NCBI GenBank assembly: GCA_020249925.1
Contig: JADCER010000016.1
Span: 1 to 64,000, forward strand
Length of the DNA: 64,000 bases
Reading direction: 5' to 3'
Source: Roseomonas sp.
Lineage (GTDB): Bacteria > Pseudomonadota > Alphaproteobacteria > Acetobacterales > Acetobacteraceae
The notes beneath the pieces were generated by a model. The model did not search any database. It was not told where the DNA came from and saw nothing but the letters and a program-made list of their open reading frames with translations. Position numbers and translations under genes: made by a program. Positions 54,865-62,371 of this stretch are shown piece by piece. Within the stretch, counting starts at the first letter, position 1, and each line of letters begins with the position of its first letter.

Positions 54865-55092
54865 TCATTTGGCGACATCAGGCGGGCAGGATTGGCTTTT
54901 TGCGCGCCGCATGATTCGTAGAACGTGTTGAATGATTAGCGTCAAGGTAACCACGCAGTATGACAGCAGAAGCCACCTAACCAGGAAATGCTCATCCTTG
55001 AAAAGCCGGAAGACCAAGCCAAAGGGAACACCAAAGGCAAAACTACTCGCAAGAATATTGGCGTTCTTTTCATCGCTCAACCAACGTCGCAT
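54865..55092 (-). CDS. Small two-helix membrane protein, unknown
   Basis: 75-aa unrecognised protein: a charged N-terminus MRRWLSDEKNAN, a hydrophobic segment SSFAFGVPFGLVFRLF and a second one WLLLSYCVVTLTLIIQHVL, then a basic tail. ATG at 55092 with an AGG-containing stretch upstream. Same AT-rich composition as its neighbour; no recognised domain. Possibly a two-gene unit of envelope or immunity type, but nothing in the sequence proves it. Confidence 0.55.
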   Translation of the reverse strand: MRRWLSDEKNANILASSFAFGVPFGLVFRLFKDEHFLVRWLLLSYCVVTLTLIIQHVLRIMRRAKSQSCPPDVAK

Positions 55093-55241
55093 GCTGCCCT
55101 GGTCCTACCAGATGCGCGAAACATTTCGCTGCCGCATCCTACGCTTGCGGCCAAGCCGCCTTCAAGTTTTTCGGTGACTGGCGCCCCAACCAAGGAAATC
55201 AACTCTGGCGCAGCCCACCGCGCTCAGGCATTTAGGCGCCG

Positions 55242-56027
55242 ATGGAACCCGCCACCACCGCCGCCGATTGGTCAGCCCTGCTCGCTTTGCGCGATGGCGC
55301 CGGCGCGGCCTTGCCGGATGGCCCGCTCGCCGCGCTGTTCGGCCCGGTGCTGGCGCCGCCCGCCGCACCGGATGGCTGCCGGGTGATCGGGCGGCTCGCG
55401 CAAACGCTGGATGGCCGTATCGCCACTGCCGCCGGGTCAAGCCAATGGATCGGCGGCCCGGGCGATATCCTGCACACGCATCGGCTGCGCGCCCTTTGCC
55501 ATGCCGTGGTGGTCGGTGCGGGTACGGTGCGCCATGACAATCCGCGCCTCACCACCCGCGAAGTGCCGGGGCCGGACCCGCTCCGCGTGGTGCTGGATAC
55601 GGACCGCAAACTCTCCACCGATTACGGCATTTTCCAGGGCAGGCCGCCAACCTTGTTGGTCTGCGCCGCCGATGCCGGTGGGGCTGAGCATCATGGCCAG
55701 GCCCAGGTGCTGCGCCTGCCGCGCGTTGCTGGCGGGGGTCTCGCCATCCCACCCTTGCTCGCCGCACTCAAGGCGCGCGGGGCAACGCGCATTTTTGTTG
55801 AAGGCGGTGGGCTCACCGTCTCGCGCTTTCTGGCGGCTGGGTGTCTTGATCGGCTGCATGTCACGGTGGCGCCCGTGCTGCTCGGTTCCGGCATCCCGGC
55901 TTTCACTCTGCCGGAAGTGGCACGCATCGCCGATGGGCTGCGCTTTACTTGGCGCGTGCATGATATCGCGCCCGATATCCTGATTGATGCCGCGCTGGAT
56001 CGCGCCAAGCCCGGGGGGCAAGCATGA
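55242..56027 (+). CDS. RibD C-terminal-domain reductase, standalone
   Basis: 261-aa dihydrofolate-reductase-fold enzyme of the RibD_C type without the deaminase domain. IGRLAQTLDGRIATAAG and AVVVGAGTVRHDNPRLTTR are the NADPH and substrate regions, with ATRIFVEGGGLTVSRFL and the C-terminal HVTVAPVLLGSG. RibD_C enzymes reduce the ribose of a ribosylaminopyrimidine; here the gene leads a pterin-type cluster, so its substrate may be a pyrimidine or pterin other than the riboflavin intermediate. Overlaps the dehydrogenase gene (ATGA). Confidence 0.85.
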   Translation: MEPATTAADWSALLALRDGAGAALPDGPLAALFGPVLAPPAAPDGCRVIGRLAQTLDGRIATAAGSSQWIGGPGDILHTHRLRALCHAVVVGAGTVRHDNPRLTTREVPGPDPLRVVLDTDRKLSTDYGIFQGRPPTLLVCAADAGGAEHHGQAQVLRLPRVAGGGLAIPPLLAALKARGATRIFVEGGGLTVSRFLAAGCLDRLHVTVAPVLLGSGIPAFTLPEVARIADGLRFTWRVHDIAPDILIDAALDRAKPGGQA

Positions 56028-57007
56028 CCAAAGCGCGCGCCTTATGGACCATTGCACCCGGTGTCGCCGAAATCTGCCCTGAGACCCTGCCCGCCCGCGC
56101 CCCGGATCAGGTGCTGGCGCGCATGCTGGCATCGGGCATTTCACGTGGAACAGAAAGGCTGGTGCTGGCAGGCAAGGTGCCGGAGAACCAATGGGGCGTG
56201 ATGCGCTGCCCCTTGCAGGCCGGCGATTTCCCCTTCCCGGTGAAGTATGGCTACAGCGGCGTGGCCCGTGTGATTGAGGGCCCCGCCGATCTGCAGGCGC
56301 GGCGCGTGTTTTGCCTGCACCCGCATCAGGATATCTTCCTTGCCCCTGCGTCCATGTGCATCCCCATCCCGGATGCGGTGCCCGATACCCGTGCCGTGCT
56401 CGGCGCCAATATGGAAACCGCGCTCAATATCCTTTGGGATGCGCGACCCCTGCCCGGAGAGCGCGCGCTCGTGATCGGCGCGGGCGTGGTTGGGCTGCTG
56501 GTCGCCTATTTGCTCGCGCGTATTCCGGCCATGGCGGTGACGATCATTGACCCCGATGCATCACGCCGCGCCACTGCGGAACAGCTCGGCGTCACTTTCG
56601 CCGCCCCGGAAGCCGCACCGGCGGAGCAGGAACTGATCATCCATGCCAGCGCCAATCCCGCCGGGCTGCGCCAAGCCTTGCGATGCGCGGCGTTTGAAGC
56701 GCGGATCATCGAAGCCTCCTGGTTTGGCGCGCAGGAAGTGGCGCTGCCATTGGGCGAGGCATTCCATTCCCGCCGCCTGCGCCTGATTTCAAGCCAGGTC
56801 GGAGCTGTGGCCCCGGCCATGCGCGCCCGGCGCAGCTTTGGTGAGCGCATGGCGTTGGCGCTTGGCCTGCTGGCGGACCCGGCCCTGGAAGCACTGATCG
56901 GTCCCGCGACCCCGTTTGAGAACTTGCCGCAAGCCATGCCCGGCTTGCTCAATCCCGCCCCCGGCACGCCCCCGCCGCTTTGCCCCCTTGTCACCTATGG
57001 TGCATGA
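56024..57007 (+). CDS. Medium-chain dehydrogenase, ADH-like without zinc ligands
   Basis: 327-aa MDR-superfamily protein. The N-terminal segment SGISRGTERLVLAGK stands where catalytic-zinc ADHs have their first Cys, and YGYSGVARV follows; GTE-L is reminiscent of BchC-like dehydrogenases. The Rossmann motif VIGAGVVGLLVAYLLA is clear. No structural-zinc four-Cys lobe is present. It is expected to oxidise or reduce a side-chain hydroxyl of a small heterocycle. Coupled to the RibD_C gene and 30 bp before the PTPS homologue. Confidence 0.8.
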   Translation: MTKARALWTIAPGVAEICPETLPARAPDQVLARMLASGISRGTERLVLAGKVPENQWGVMRCPLQAGDFPFPVKYGYSGVARVIEGPADLQARRVFCLHPHQDIFLAPASMCIPIPDAVPDTRAVLGANMETALNILWDARPLPGERALVIGAGVVGLLVAYLLARIPAMAVTIIDPDASRRATAEQLGVTFAAPEAAPAEQELIIHASANPAGLRQALRCAAFEARIIEASWFGAQEVALPLGEAFHSRRLRLISSQVGAVAPAMRARRSFGERMALALGLLADPALEALIGPATPFENLPQAMPGLLNPAPGTPPPLCPLVTYGA

Positions 57008-57037
57008 AGCGCCGAACCGCACAGGATAGACCCCGCC

Positions 57038-57454
57038 ATGTTCAGCCTGACCGTTGTTGATCACGTCATGATCGCCCATTCCTTCCGCGGCGCGGAATTC
57101 GGCCCCGCGCAGCGCCTGCATGGCGCCACCTTCATTGTGGAAGCAGAGTTCCGCGCGCCGAAGCTCGATCCGCTGAACCTGCTGGTGGATATCGCCGCCG
57201 CGAAGGTAGAACTGCGCCACATTTTGGACGGGTTTGACTATCGCAACCTGGATGCGGAACCGATTTTCGCCGGACAAAACACCACGACAGAATATCTGTG
57301 CCTGCATATCCATGGCTGCCTCTCGGCCGCCTTGGCGGAGGGCAAGCTTGGCGCGGGCGGCAAGGCCGTGACGGGGCTTAAGGTGCTGCTGCGCGAAAGC
57401 CATATCGCCTGGGCCGCCTATGAAGCCGCTCCGGGTGAGGCGCCGCCGGCCTGA
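57038..57454 (+). CDS. 6-pyruvoyl/6-carboxy-tetrahydropterin synthase homologue, altered active site
   Basis: 138-aa T-fold protein of the PTPS/QueD family. IAHSFRG gives the first zinc His, and LHGATF stands for the usual CxxxHGH: the catalytic Cys position is Ala and the second His of HGH is Ala. The pterin-anchoring Glu (LLRESHIAWAAY) and NTTTEYLCLHIH segment are conserved. So the fold and pterin pocket are kept, but the chemistry should differ from QueD. No queuosine genes adjoin it. Sits in a cluster with reductase, dehydrogenase, glycosyltransferase and methyltransferase. Confidence 0.82.
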   Translation: MFSLTVVDHVMIAHSFRGAEFGPAQRLHGATFIVEAEFRAPKLDPLNLLVDIAAAKVELRHILDGFDYRNLDAEPIFAGQNTTTEYLCLHIHGCLSAALAEGKLGAGGKAVTGLKVLLRESHIAWAAYEAAPGEAPPA

Positions 57455-57477
57455 GTTGATCGACCACCAGGCCCCGC

Positions 57478-57514
57478 TTGATTGCACTGCATGCAATGAT
57501 TACAATGATTGCAT
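57478..57514 (+). promoter_or_regulatory. Promoter and operator of the FitAB-like module
   Basis: TTGATT (57478-57483) and TACAAT (57501-57506) are 17 bp apart, a good sigma-70 promoter. Overlapping it are half-sites ATTGCA (57481-57486), TGCAAT (57492-57497) and ATTGCA (57508-57513), so ATGCAAT/ATTGCAT forms a 7-bp inverted repeat across the -10 box. This is what an autorepressing ribbon-helix-helix antitoxin would bind. Inferred from layout. Confidence 0.6.
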
Positions 57515-57530
57515 AAGGAAGGGCGCCACC

Positions 57531-57773
57531 ATGGCCAGCATCACCCTCCGCAATCTTGATGAGGAGCTGAAGCGGCGGCTGCGTATCCGCGCCGCCGAAC
57601 ATGGCCGGTCCATGGAAGAAGAAGCACGCGATATCCTCCGCCAGGCCATGAGCCGCCCTGCCCCCGCACATAACCTGGGCGAGGCGATCCATCGCCGCTT
57701 CGCCGCACTCGGCGGCGTTGAACTGGAATTGCCGGAGCGAGAGGCCATGCCGGCACCGCCGCGCCTCGATTGA
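57531..57773 (+). CDS. FitA-type Arc/ribbon-helix-helix antitoxin
   Basis: 80-aa DNA-binding antitoxin. MASITLRNLDEELKRRLRIR is the beta strand and first helix of the Arc fold, and AAEHGRSMEEEARDILRQAM the second helix, as in FitA and plasmid-stability StbC proteins. The C-terminal ELELPEREAMPAPPR would wrap the toxin. ATG at 57531 has AGGAAGG upstream; the longer frame is an artefact. Seven bases precede the PIN toxin gene. Module lies inside the pterin-type cluster. Confidence 0.88.
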   Translation: MASITLRNLDEELKRRLRIRAAEHGRSMEEEARDILRQAMSRPAPAHNLGEAIHRRFAALGGVELELPEREAMPAPPRLD

Positions 57774-57780
57774 AGCGGGC

Positions 57781-58224
57781 ATGATCCTGCTGGATACGAA
57801 TGTGGTTTCCGAACTCATGCGCCCCGCCCCGGCCGAAGCGGTGCTGGCCTGGTTCGCCGCGCAGGACGCTGCCGATTTGTATCTGAGTGCGATTGGGGAG
57901 GCGGAATTGCGCCGTAGTGCCGCCATGCTTCCCGCCGGCAAGCGGCGTGCCCAATTGATGGCCGCGATAGATGCCATGATCACTGAGGATTTCGCCGGCC
58001 GCATCCTGCCTTTTGATGGCGCCGCCGCCCAAGCCTTCGTGCTGGTGTTTCTGGAACGTCGCGCTGCGGGCCGCCCGATCAGCTTCGCCGATGGCCAAAT
58101 TGCCGCCACCGCACGAGCCCAAGGTGCCGCCATCGCGACACGCAATACCGTCGATTTTGCCGGTTGCGGCCTTGCGGTGATAGACCCATGGGCACATCAG
58201 CAAGGTTCACGCAACACCCCATGA
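57781..58224 (+). CDS. FitB/VapC-type PIN-domain toxin
   Basis: 147-aa PIN ribonuclease. The metal-binding acids are visible: Asp5 in LLDTNVVSEL, Glu in IGEAELRRSA, Asp in SFADGQIAATARAQG and the terminal RNTVDFAGCGLAVIDPW. It would cleave RNA when freed from its antitoxin. ATG at 57781. The last codons overlap the start of the glycosyltransferase gene by 4 bp (ATGA), so the toxin gene is coupled to the host cluster downstream, unusual for a simple insertion. Confidence 0.88.
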   Translation: MILLDTNVVSELMRPAPAEAVLAWFAAQDAADLYLSAIGEAELRRSAAMLPAGKRRAQLMAAIDAMITEDFAGRILPFDGAAAQAFVLVFLERRAAGRPISFADGQIAATARAQGAAIATRNTVDFAGCGLAVIDPWAHQQGSRNTP

Positions 58225-59267
58225 CCGGCGGCATCCACCTTATCGTCCCCGCGCCCTTCAGCGCGATTTCCGGCGGCTATATCTATGATCGCCGCATGGT
58301 CGAAGGGCTGCGCGCGCTGGGGCAGGAAGTGCACGTGGTGGAATTGGCCGGGCGCCATCCCTTCCCGGATGAAAGCGCGACTGAAGCGGCGCGCGCCGCA
58401 CTCGCCGCCATTCCCGCCGGCGCGCGGATTGTGATTGATGGGCTGGGTCTGCCCGCCTTTTTCCCCTTCGCCGATGAATTGACGCGCCGCGGCGCCACGG
58501 CGCTGATCCATCACCCAACCGCGCTTGAACCCGGTGCCGCGGAAGGTCAGCGCGAGGCCTTGAAGGCCGCCGAACGTGTGTTGTTCAGCGCTTGTGTGCG
58601 CGTCATCACCACCTCCACCCCCACCGCGCGGGATTTGCCGGAAGGTTTCGGCGTGGACCCCGCGCGCATCAGCGCAATTGAACCAGGCACTGATGCCGCG
58701 GCACGCGCGGTGGGTTCCGCCGGCCCTGGCTGCGCCATTCTGAGTGTTGGCATGCTCGTACCGCGCAAGGGGCATGATGTGCTGCTGCGCGCACTCGCGC
58801 GGCTCACGGATCTTGAATGGTCACTCGCCATCGCCGGTGATGCCACGCGTGATCCTGTGCATGCCGATGGGCTGCGCGCGCTGGCCGCCGAGCTTGGCAT
58901 TGCGCAACGCGTGCGCTTCTTGGGGGCGCTGCCCGATGCCGCCTTGGAAGCGGAATATGCGCGCGCTGATCTTTTCGCCCTCGCCACGCGTTATGAAGGC
59001 TATGGCATGGCGGCGGCTGAAGCGATGGCGCGCGGCCTGCCGATGGCGATCACAGCTGGCGGCGCGATTGCCGAAATTGTGCCGGAAGATGCCGCCGTGG
59101 TTGCGGCGGTGGATGACCACAACGCGCTGTCACGTGCCATGCGCCGACCGATTTTCGATACGGGCTTGCGTGCGGCGATGGCCGAAGCCTCCTGGCGCGC
59201 GGGCCAGGCCTTGCCGCGCTGGCCTGACCGCGCCGCCGCTTTCCTGAAAGCTCTTGATCATGGCTGA
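58221..59267 (+). CDS. GT4-type glycosyltransferase of the pterin-like cluster
   Basis: 348-aa GT-B transferase. The N-terminal domain binds the acceptor (PAPFSAISGGYIYDRRMVEG). The donor site shows ILSVGMLVPRKGHDVLLRAL and the E-x7-E region RYEGYGMAAAEAMARGLPM. ATG at 58221 overlaps the toxin stop; the gene overlaps the methyltransferase by 8 bp. In this setting it may attach a sugar to a pterin-like product, comparable in principle to cyanobacterial pterin glucosides. Confidence 0.83.
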   Translation: MTGGIHLIVPAPFSAISGGYIYDRRMVEGLRALGQEVHVVELAGRHPFPDESATEAARAALAAIPAGARIVIDGLGLPAFFPFADELTRRGATALIHHPTALEPGAAEGQREALKAAERVLFSACVRVITTSTPTARDLPEGFGVDPARISAIEPGTDAAARAVGSAGPGCAILSVGMLVPRKGHDVLLRALARLTDLEWSLAIAGDATRDPVHADGLRALAAELGIAQRVRFLGALPDAALEAEYARADLFALATRYEGYGMAAAEAMARGLPMAITAGGAIAEIVPEDAAVVAAVDDHNALSRAMRRPIFDTGLRAAMAEASWRAGQALPRWPDRAAAFLKALDHG

Positions 59268-60135
59268 AAGCTTTGATGGTGATTGGCTCGATCTGCGTGA
59301 GCCTTACGACGCCGCAGCACGCAATCCTGAATTGGCCGCGATGCTCGCGGCATGCCTGCCCGCAAGGCCGCGCCTGCTTGATCTTGGCGCGGGCACCGGC
59401 AGCCTGCTCCGCTGGCTTGGCCATTTCATTGACCGCGCGCAAAGCTGGACCTTGGTGGATAGCGATGCCGAATTGATCTCCCGCGCTTTTGACACCATCG
59501 CCGAACGGGCTGAGGCCGTGGATTGGGCCGTGACGCAACCAGGGCGTAGTGCGATGTTGGTCCATGCGCCGCATGGCGCCTGGCGCATTGAAGCGATCCT
59601 GGCTGATCTTGCCGCGGCGCCGGCCAATCTACCCTTGGAACGCGTGGATGCGGTGGTCAGCACGGCGTTGTGTGATCTGGTTTCGCGCGGTTGGGTGGAA
59701 GCCATGGCCGCCGCCTGCGCCGCACGACGCCTGCCCTTCTACGCCGCGCTGAACGTGACAGGGCGCGAACGCTTCAGCCCGCCCCATTCCGCCGATGCGC
59801 TGGTCGCGCGCGGCTTTCGCCGTGATCAGGCGCGCGACAAGGGTTTTGGCGGCGCATCGCTCGGGCCACAGGCACCGGCTGTGATGGCGGAAGCCTTTGC
59901 CGCACATGGCTATGCCATTCATCGCGCGCCGAGTGATTGGGTGGTGGATCGCCGCGCCCGCGCCTTTACCCGCGCCATTGCCGATGGCCATGGCATGGCC
60001 GCACTCGGCTGGGAAAGGCGCGGTGCGGAAGCCATTTTGGATTGGCTTGAAACGCGGCGCGATCAAGCCGATGCCGGGCAGCTTGCCGTGCGCATCGGCC
60101 ATCAGGATTTCCTCGCACTTCCTCCTGCAAGGTAG
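59260..60135 (+). CDS. Class I SAM-dependent methyltransferase-like protein
   Basis: 291-aa Rossmann methyltransferase: motif I LLDLGAGTGSLLRWLG near residues 46-61, and acidic SWTLVDSDAEL for SAM ribose. VDAVVSTALCDLVS is motif IV-like. Starts with ATG overlapping the glycosyltransferase stop by 8 bp and ends 6 bp before otnK. The tail (residues about 190-291) is family-specific. Substrate unknown; co-occurrence suggests the same heterocycle or its sugar. Confidence 0.8.
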   Translation: MAESFDGDWLDLREPYDAAARNPELAAMLAACLPARPRLLDLGAGTGSLLRWLGHFIDRAQSWTLVDSDAELISRAFDTIAERAEAVDWAVTQPGRSAMLVHAPHGAWRIEAILADLAAAPANLPLERVDAVVSTALCDLVSRGWVEAMAAACAARRLPFYAALNVTGRERFSPPHSADALVARGFRRDQARDKGFGGASLGPQAPAVMAEAFAAHGYAIHRAPSDWVVDRRARAFTRAIADGHGMAALGWERRGAEAILDWLETRRDQADAGQLAVRIGHQDFLALPPAR

Positions 60136-60141
60136 TTTCAC

Positions 60142-61401
60142 ATGCCCCTTTTGCTTGGCTGCATCGCGGATGATTTCACGGGGGCGACGGACCTCGCGAA
60201 TACGTTGGTCAAAGGCGGCATGAGCGCCGTGCAAGTGATTGGCGTGCCGACCGGGCCGCTGCCGGAAGCCGATGCCGTGATCATTGCGCTGAAATCACGC
60301 ACCGCGCCGGTTGGTGAAGCGGTGGCGCAATCACTCGCCGCCTGTGATGCGCTGCTGGCCGCAGGTGCCAAACAGATTTTCTGGAAATATTGCTCGACCT
60401 TTGACAGCACCGATCAGGGCAATATCGGCCCGGTCGCGGATGCGCTGCTGAAGCGCCTGGGTTCGGGCTTTGCGGTGGCTTGCCCGGCCTTTCCGACCAA
60501 TGGACGTACGATCTACCTCGGCCATCTTTTTGTTGGCAATGCGTTGCTGAATGAAAGCGGCATGGAAAACCATCCGCTGACGCCGATGACGGATGCCAAT
60601 CTGGTGCGCGTGCTGGGCCGGCAGACGGATGGCGCGGTGGGGTTGGTGCCCTTCACCACCGTCGAACAAGGCGCGGCTGCCACGCGGCAAGCCATGATGC
60701 GTCTGGCCGAACAGGGCCGGCGCTATGCGATTGTGGATGCCGTGACCGATCAGCATTTGCTCGCGATTGGTGAAGCCGCGGCGCAGCACGCGCTGATCAC
60801 GGGCGGTTCCGGCGTGGCGATGGGCCTGCCCGAGAATTTCCGCCGCGCCGGGCTGCTGCAAGCGCGCGGCGATGCCGCCAGCCTGCCGCCCATGCAGGGC
60901 ATGGCGGCAGTGGTGGCGGGGTCCTGTTCGCGGGCGACACTTGGGCAAATCGGCCTCGCGCGGGATCACGTGCCGGTGCTGGAATTGGATGCGCTGGCCA
61001 CACCTGATGCAGCGGCACTTGCTTCGCAGGCCTTGGAATGGGTGGCGGGCAAATTGGCCGCTGATCGCCCGGTGGTGATTGCCGCCAGCGCGCCGCCGGA
61101 AAAGGTTGCCGCATTGCAAGCAAAGCTTGGCCGCGATGCCGCCGGCGCCTTGATCGAAGCCGCCATGGCCGCGATTGCCGAAGGGCTGGTCGCGCGCGGT
61201 GTGGGGCGCTTGGTCGTGGCAGGTGGCGAGACCTCCGGGGCCGTGGTGCAGCGCCTGGGTGTCACGGCGCTCCGCATCGGTCCCGAGATTGATCCAGGCG
61301 TGCCCTGGACTTTCGCCGAGCCACGCGGGCTGCATCTGGCGCTCAAATCCGGCAATTTCGGTGCGCGTGATTTCTTCCTGAAGGCATTCGATCATGGATG
61401 A
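60142..61401 (+). CDS. otnK: OtnK, 3-oxo-tetronate (four-carbon acid sugar) kinase
   Basis: 419-aa DUF1537-family kinase. CIADDFTGATDLANTLVKGG at the N-terminus binds substrate, KYCSTFDSTDQGNIGPV is the conserved loop, and the C-terminal ATP-binding VVAGGETSGAVVQRLG is intact. It phosphorylates 3-oxo-tetronates during degradation of four-carbon acid sugars. Overlaps otnC by 8 bp, the standard partner. No dehydrogenase or OtnI isomerase is adjacent. Confidence 0.91.
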   Translation: MPLLLGCIADDFTGATDLANTLVKGGMSAVQVIGVPTGPLPEADAVIIALKSRTAPVGEAVAQSLAACDALLAAGAKQIFWKYCSTFDSTDQGNIGPVADALLKRLGSGFAVACPAFPTNGRTIYLGHLFVGNALLNESGMENHPLTPMTDANLVRVLGRQTDGAVGLVPFTTVEQGAAATRQAMMRLAEQGRRYAIVDAVTDQHLLAIGEAAAQHALITGGSGVAMGLPENFRRAGLLQARGDAASLPPMQGMAAVVAGSCSRATLGQIGLARDHVPVLELDALATPDAAALASQALEWVAGKLAADRPVVIAASAPPEKVAALQAKLGRDAAGALIEAAMAAIAEGLVARGVGRLVVAGGETSGAVVQRLGVTALRIGPEIDPGVPWTFAEPRGLHLALKSGNFGARDFFLKAFDHG

Positions 61402-62026
61402 GGCTGCGCTGCGCGCGCAGCTTGCCGCGCTCGGCGCCTCGCTTTTTGCGCGCGGCTATTCGGTGGGAACTGCGGGTAATATCAGCGTGCGCCTGCCCGA
61501 TGGGTTTCTGATGACGCCGACCAATTCCTGCCTTGGCCGGCTTGATCCCGCGCGGATATCGAAGCTCGCGCCGGATTTTTCGCATGTTGCGGGTGACAAG
61601 CCATCCAAGGAAGTCTTCATGCATCGCGCAGTGCTGCTGGCGCGGCCTGATGCGGGGGCGGTGGTGCATTTGCATTCGACCCACGCCACCGCCATCGCCT
61701 GCCTTGCCGAACCGGGTGAGGTCGCGCCCATCCCGCCGCTCACACCCTATTTCGTGATGCGTGTCGGGCGGCTTTTGCCGGTGATCCGCTATTATCGCCC
61801 CGGCGACGGCGCGATGGAAAACGACATCCACGAAGCGGCAAAGGGCGCGAAGGCCGTGCTGTTGGCCAATCACGGCCCCGTCGTTTCTGGCCGCACCCTG
61901 GAAGATACCGTGCATGCGGCAGAGGAATTGGAAGAAGCCGCGCGCCTTGCGCTGCTGCTACGCGGCGCTGGCGCGCGCAGCCTGACGCCCGCGCAGGTTG
62001 ATGACCTGCTGAACACCTTCGGCTGA
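61394..62026 (+). CDS. otnC: OtnC, 3-oxo-tetronate 4-phosphate decarboxylase
   Basis: 210-aa class II aldolase/adducin-fold enzyme. GTAGNISVRLPDGF is the phosphate loop, PSKEVFMHRAV contains the catalytic acid, VVHLHSTHATAIA and LLANHGPVVSG carry zinc-binding histidines. It decarboxylates the OtnK product, giving DHAP. ATG overlaps the otnK stop by 8 bp. The DUF4406 gene begins 3 bp after its stop. Confidence 0.91.
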   Translation: MDEAALRAQLAALGASLFARGYSVGTAGNISVRLPDGFLMTPTNSCLGRLDPARISKLAPDFSHVAGDKPSKEVFMHRAVLLARPDAGAVVHLHSTHATAIACLAEPGEVAPIPPLTPYFVMRVGRLLPVIRYYRPGDGAMENDIHEAAKGAKAVLLANHGPVVSGRTLEDTVHAAEELEEAARLALLLRGAGARSLTPAQVDDLLNTFG

Positions 62027-62029
62027 CCC

Positions 62030-62365
62030 ATGTGGATCATGATCGCAGCCCCCTATACCAGCGGCGGTGCCGATGCTGCGCTCCGCGCCGCGCGCCTTGC
62101 TGAGATGAACCAGGCCGCACTCGCGATCCTCAGGCTTGGTCATGTGCCGGTGATTGGCGTGAATATGGCGCTCCCCATCATCGCCGCGGCCGATGGCGAT
62201 GTGTTTGACGAAGTGATGATGCCGCTCTCACTCGCCTTGGCTGAACGCTGCGATGCCGTGCTGCGGCTGGGTGGCCCAAGCCAGGGCGCGGATCAGGAAG
62301 TGGCGCGCTTCAGGCAGGCGGGAAAGCCCGTATTCCACACCCTGGCGGAAATCCCGCGAGGGTAG
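62030..62365 (+). CDS. DUF4406-type protein
   Basis: 111-aa alpha/beta protein beginning MWIMIAAPYTSGGADAALRA, the DUF4406 pattern related to nucleoside 2-deoxyribosyltransferases. DEVMMPLSLALAERCDAVLRL and a final GADQEVARFRQAGKPVFHTL follow. Function unknown; the fold suggests a nucleoside or sugar-phosphate ligand. It is the last gene of the run starting at 55.24 kb. Its last codons form one copy of a 26-bp direct repeat. Confidence 0.75.
   Translation: MWIMIAAPYTSGGADAALRAARLAEMNQAALAILRLGHVPVIGVNMALPIIAAADGDVFDEVMMPLSLALAERCDAVLRLGGPSQGADQEVARFRQAGKPVFHTLAEIPRG
62339..62364. repeat. Direct repeat copy 1 flanking the Doc module
   Basis: 26 bp, core ACCCTGGCGGAAATCCCG, covering the last codons and stop of the DUF4406 gene. 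It differs from copy 2 (63186-63211) at a single base (G for C at 62358). The two copies are 847 bp apart and enclose the doc toxin, its antitoxin and the operator. Confidence 0.85.
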
Positions 62366-62371
62366 CGGACA

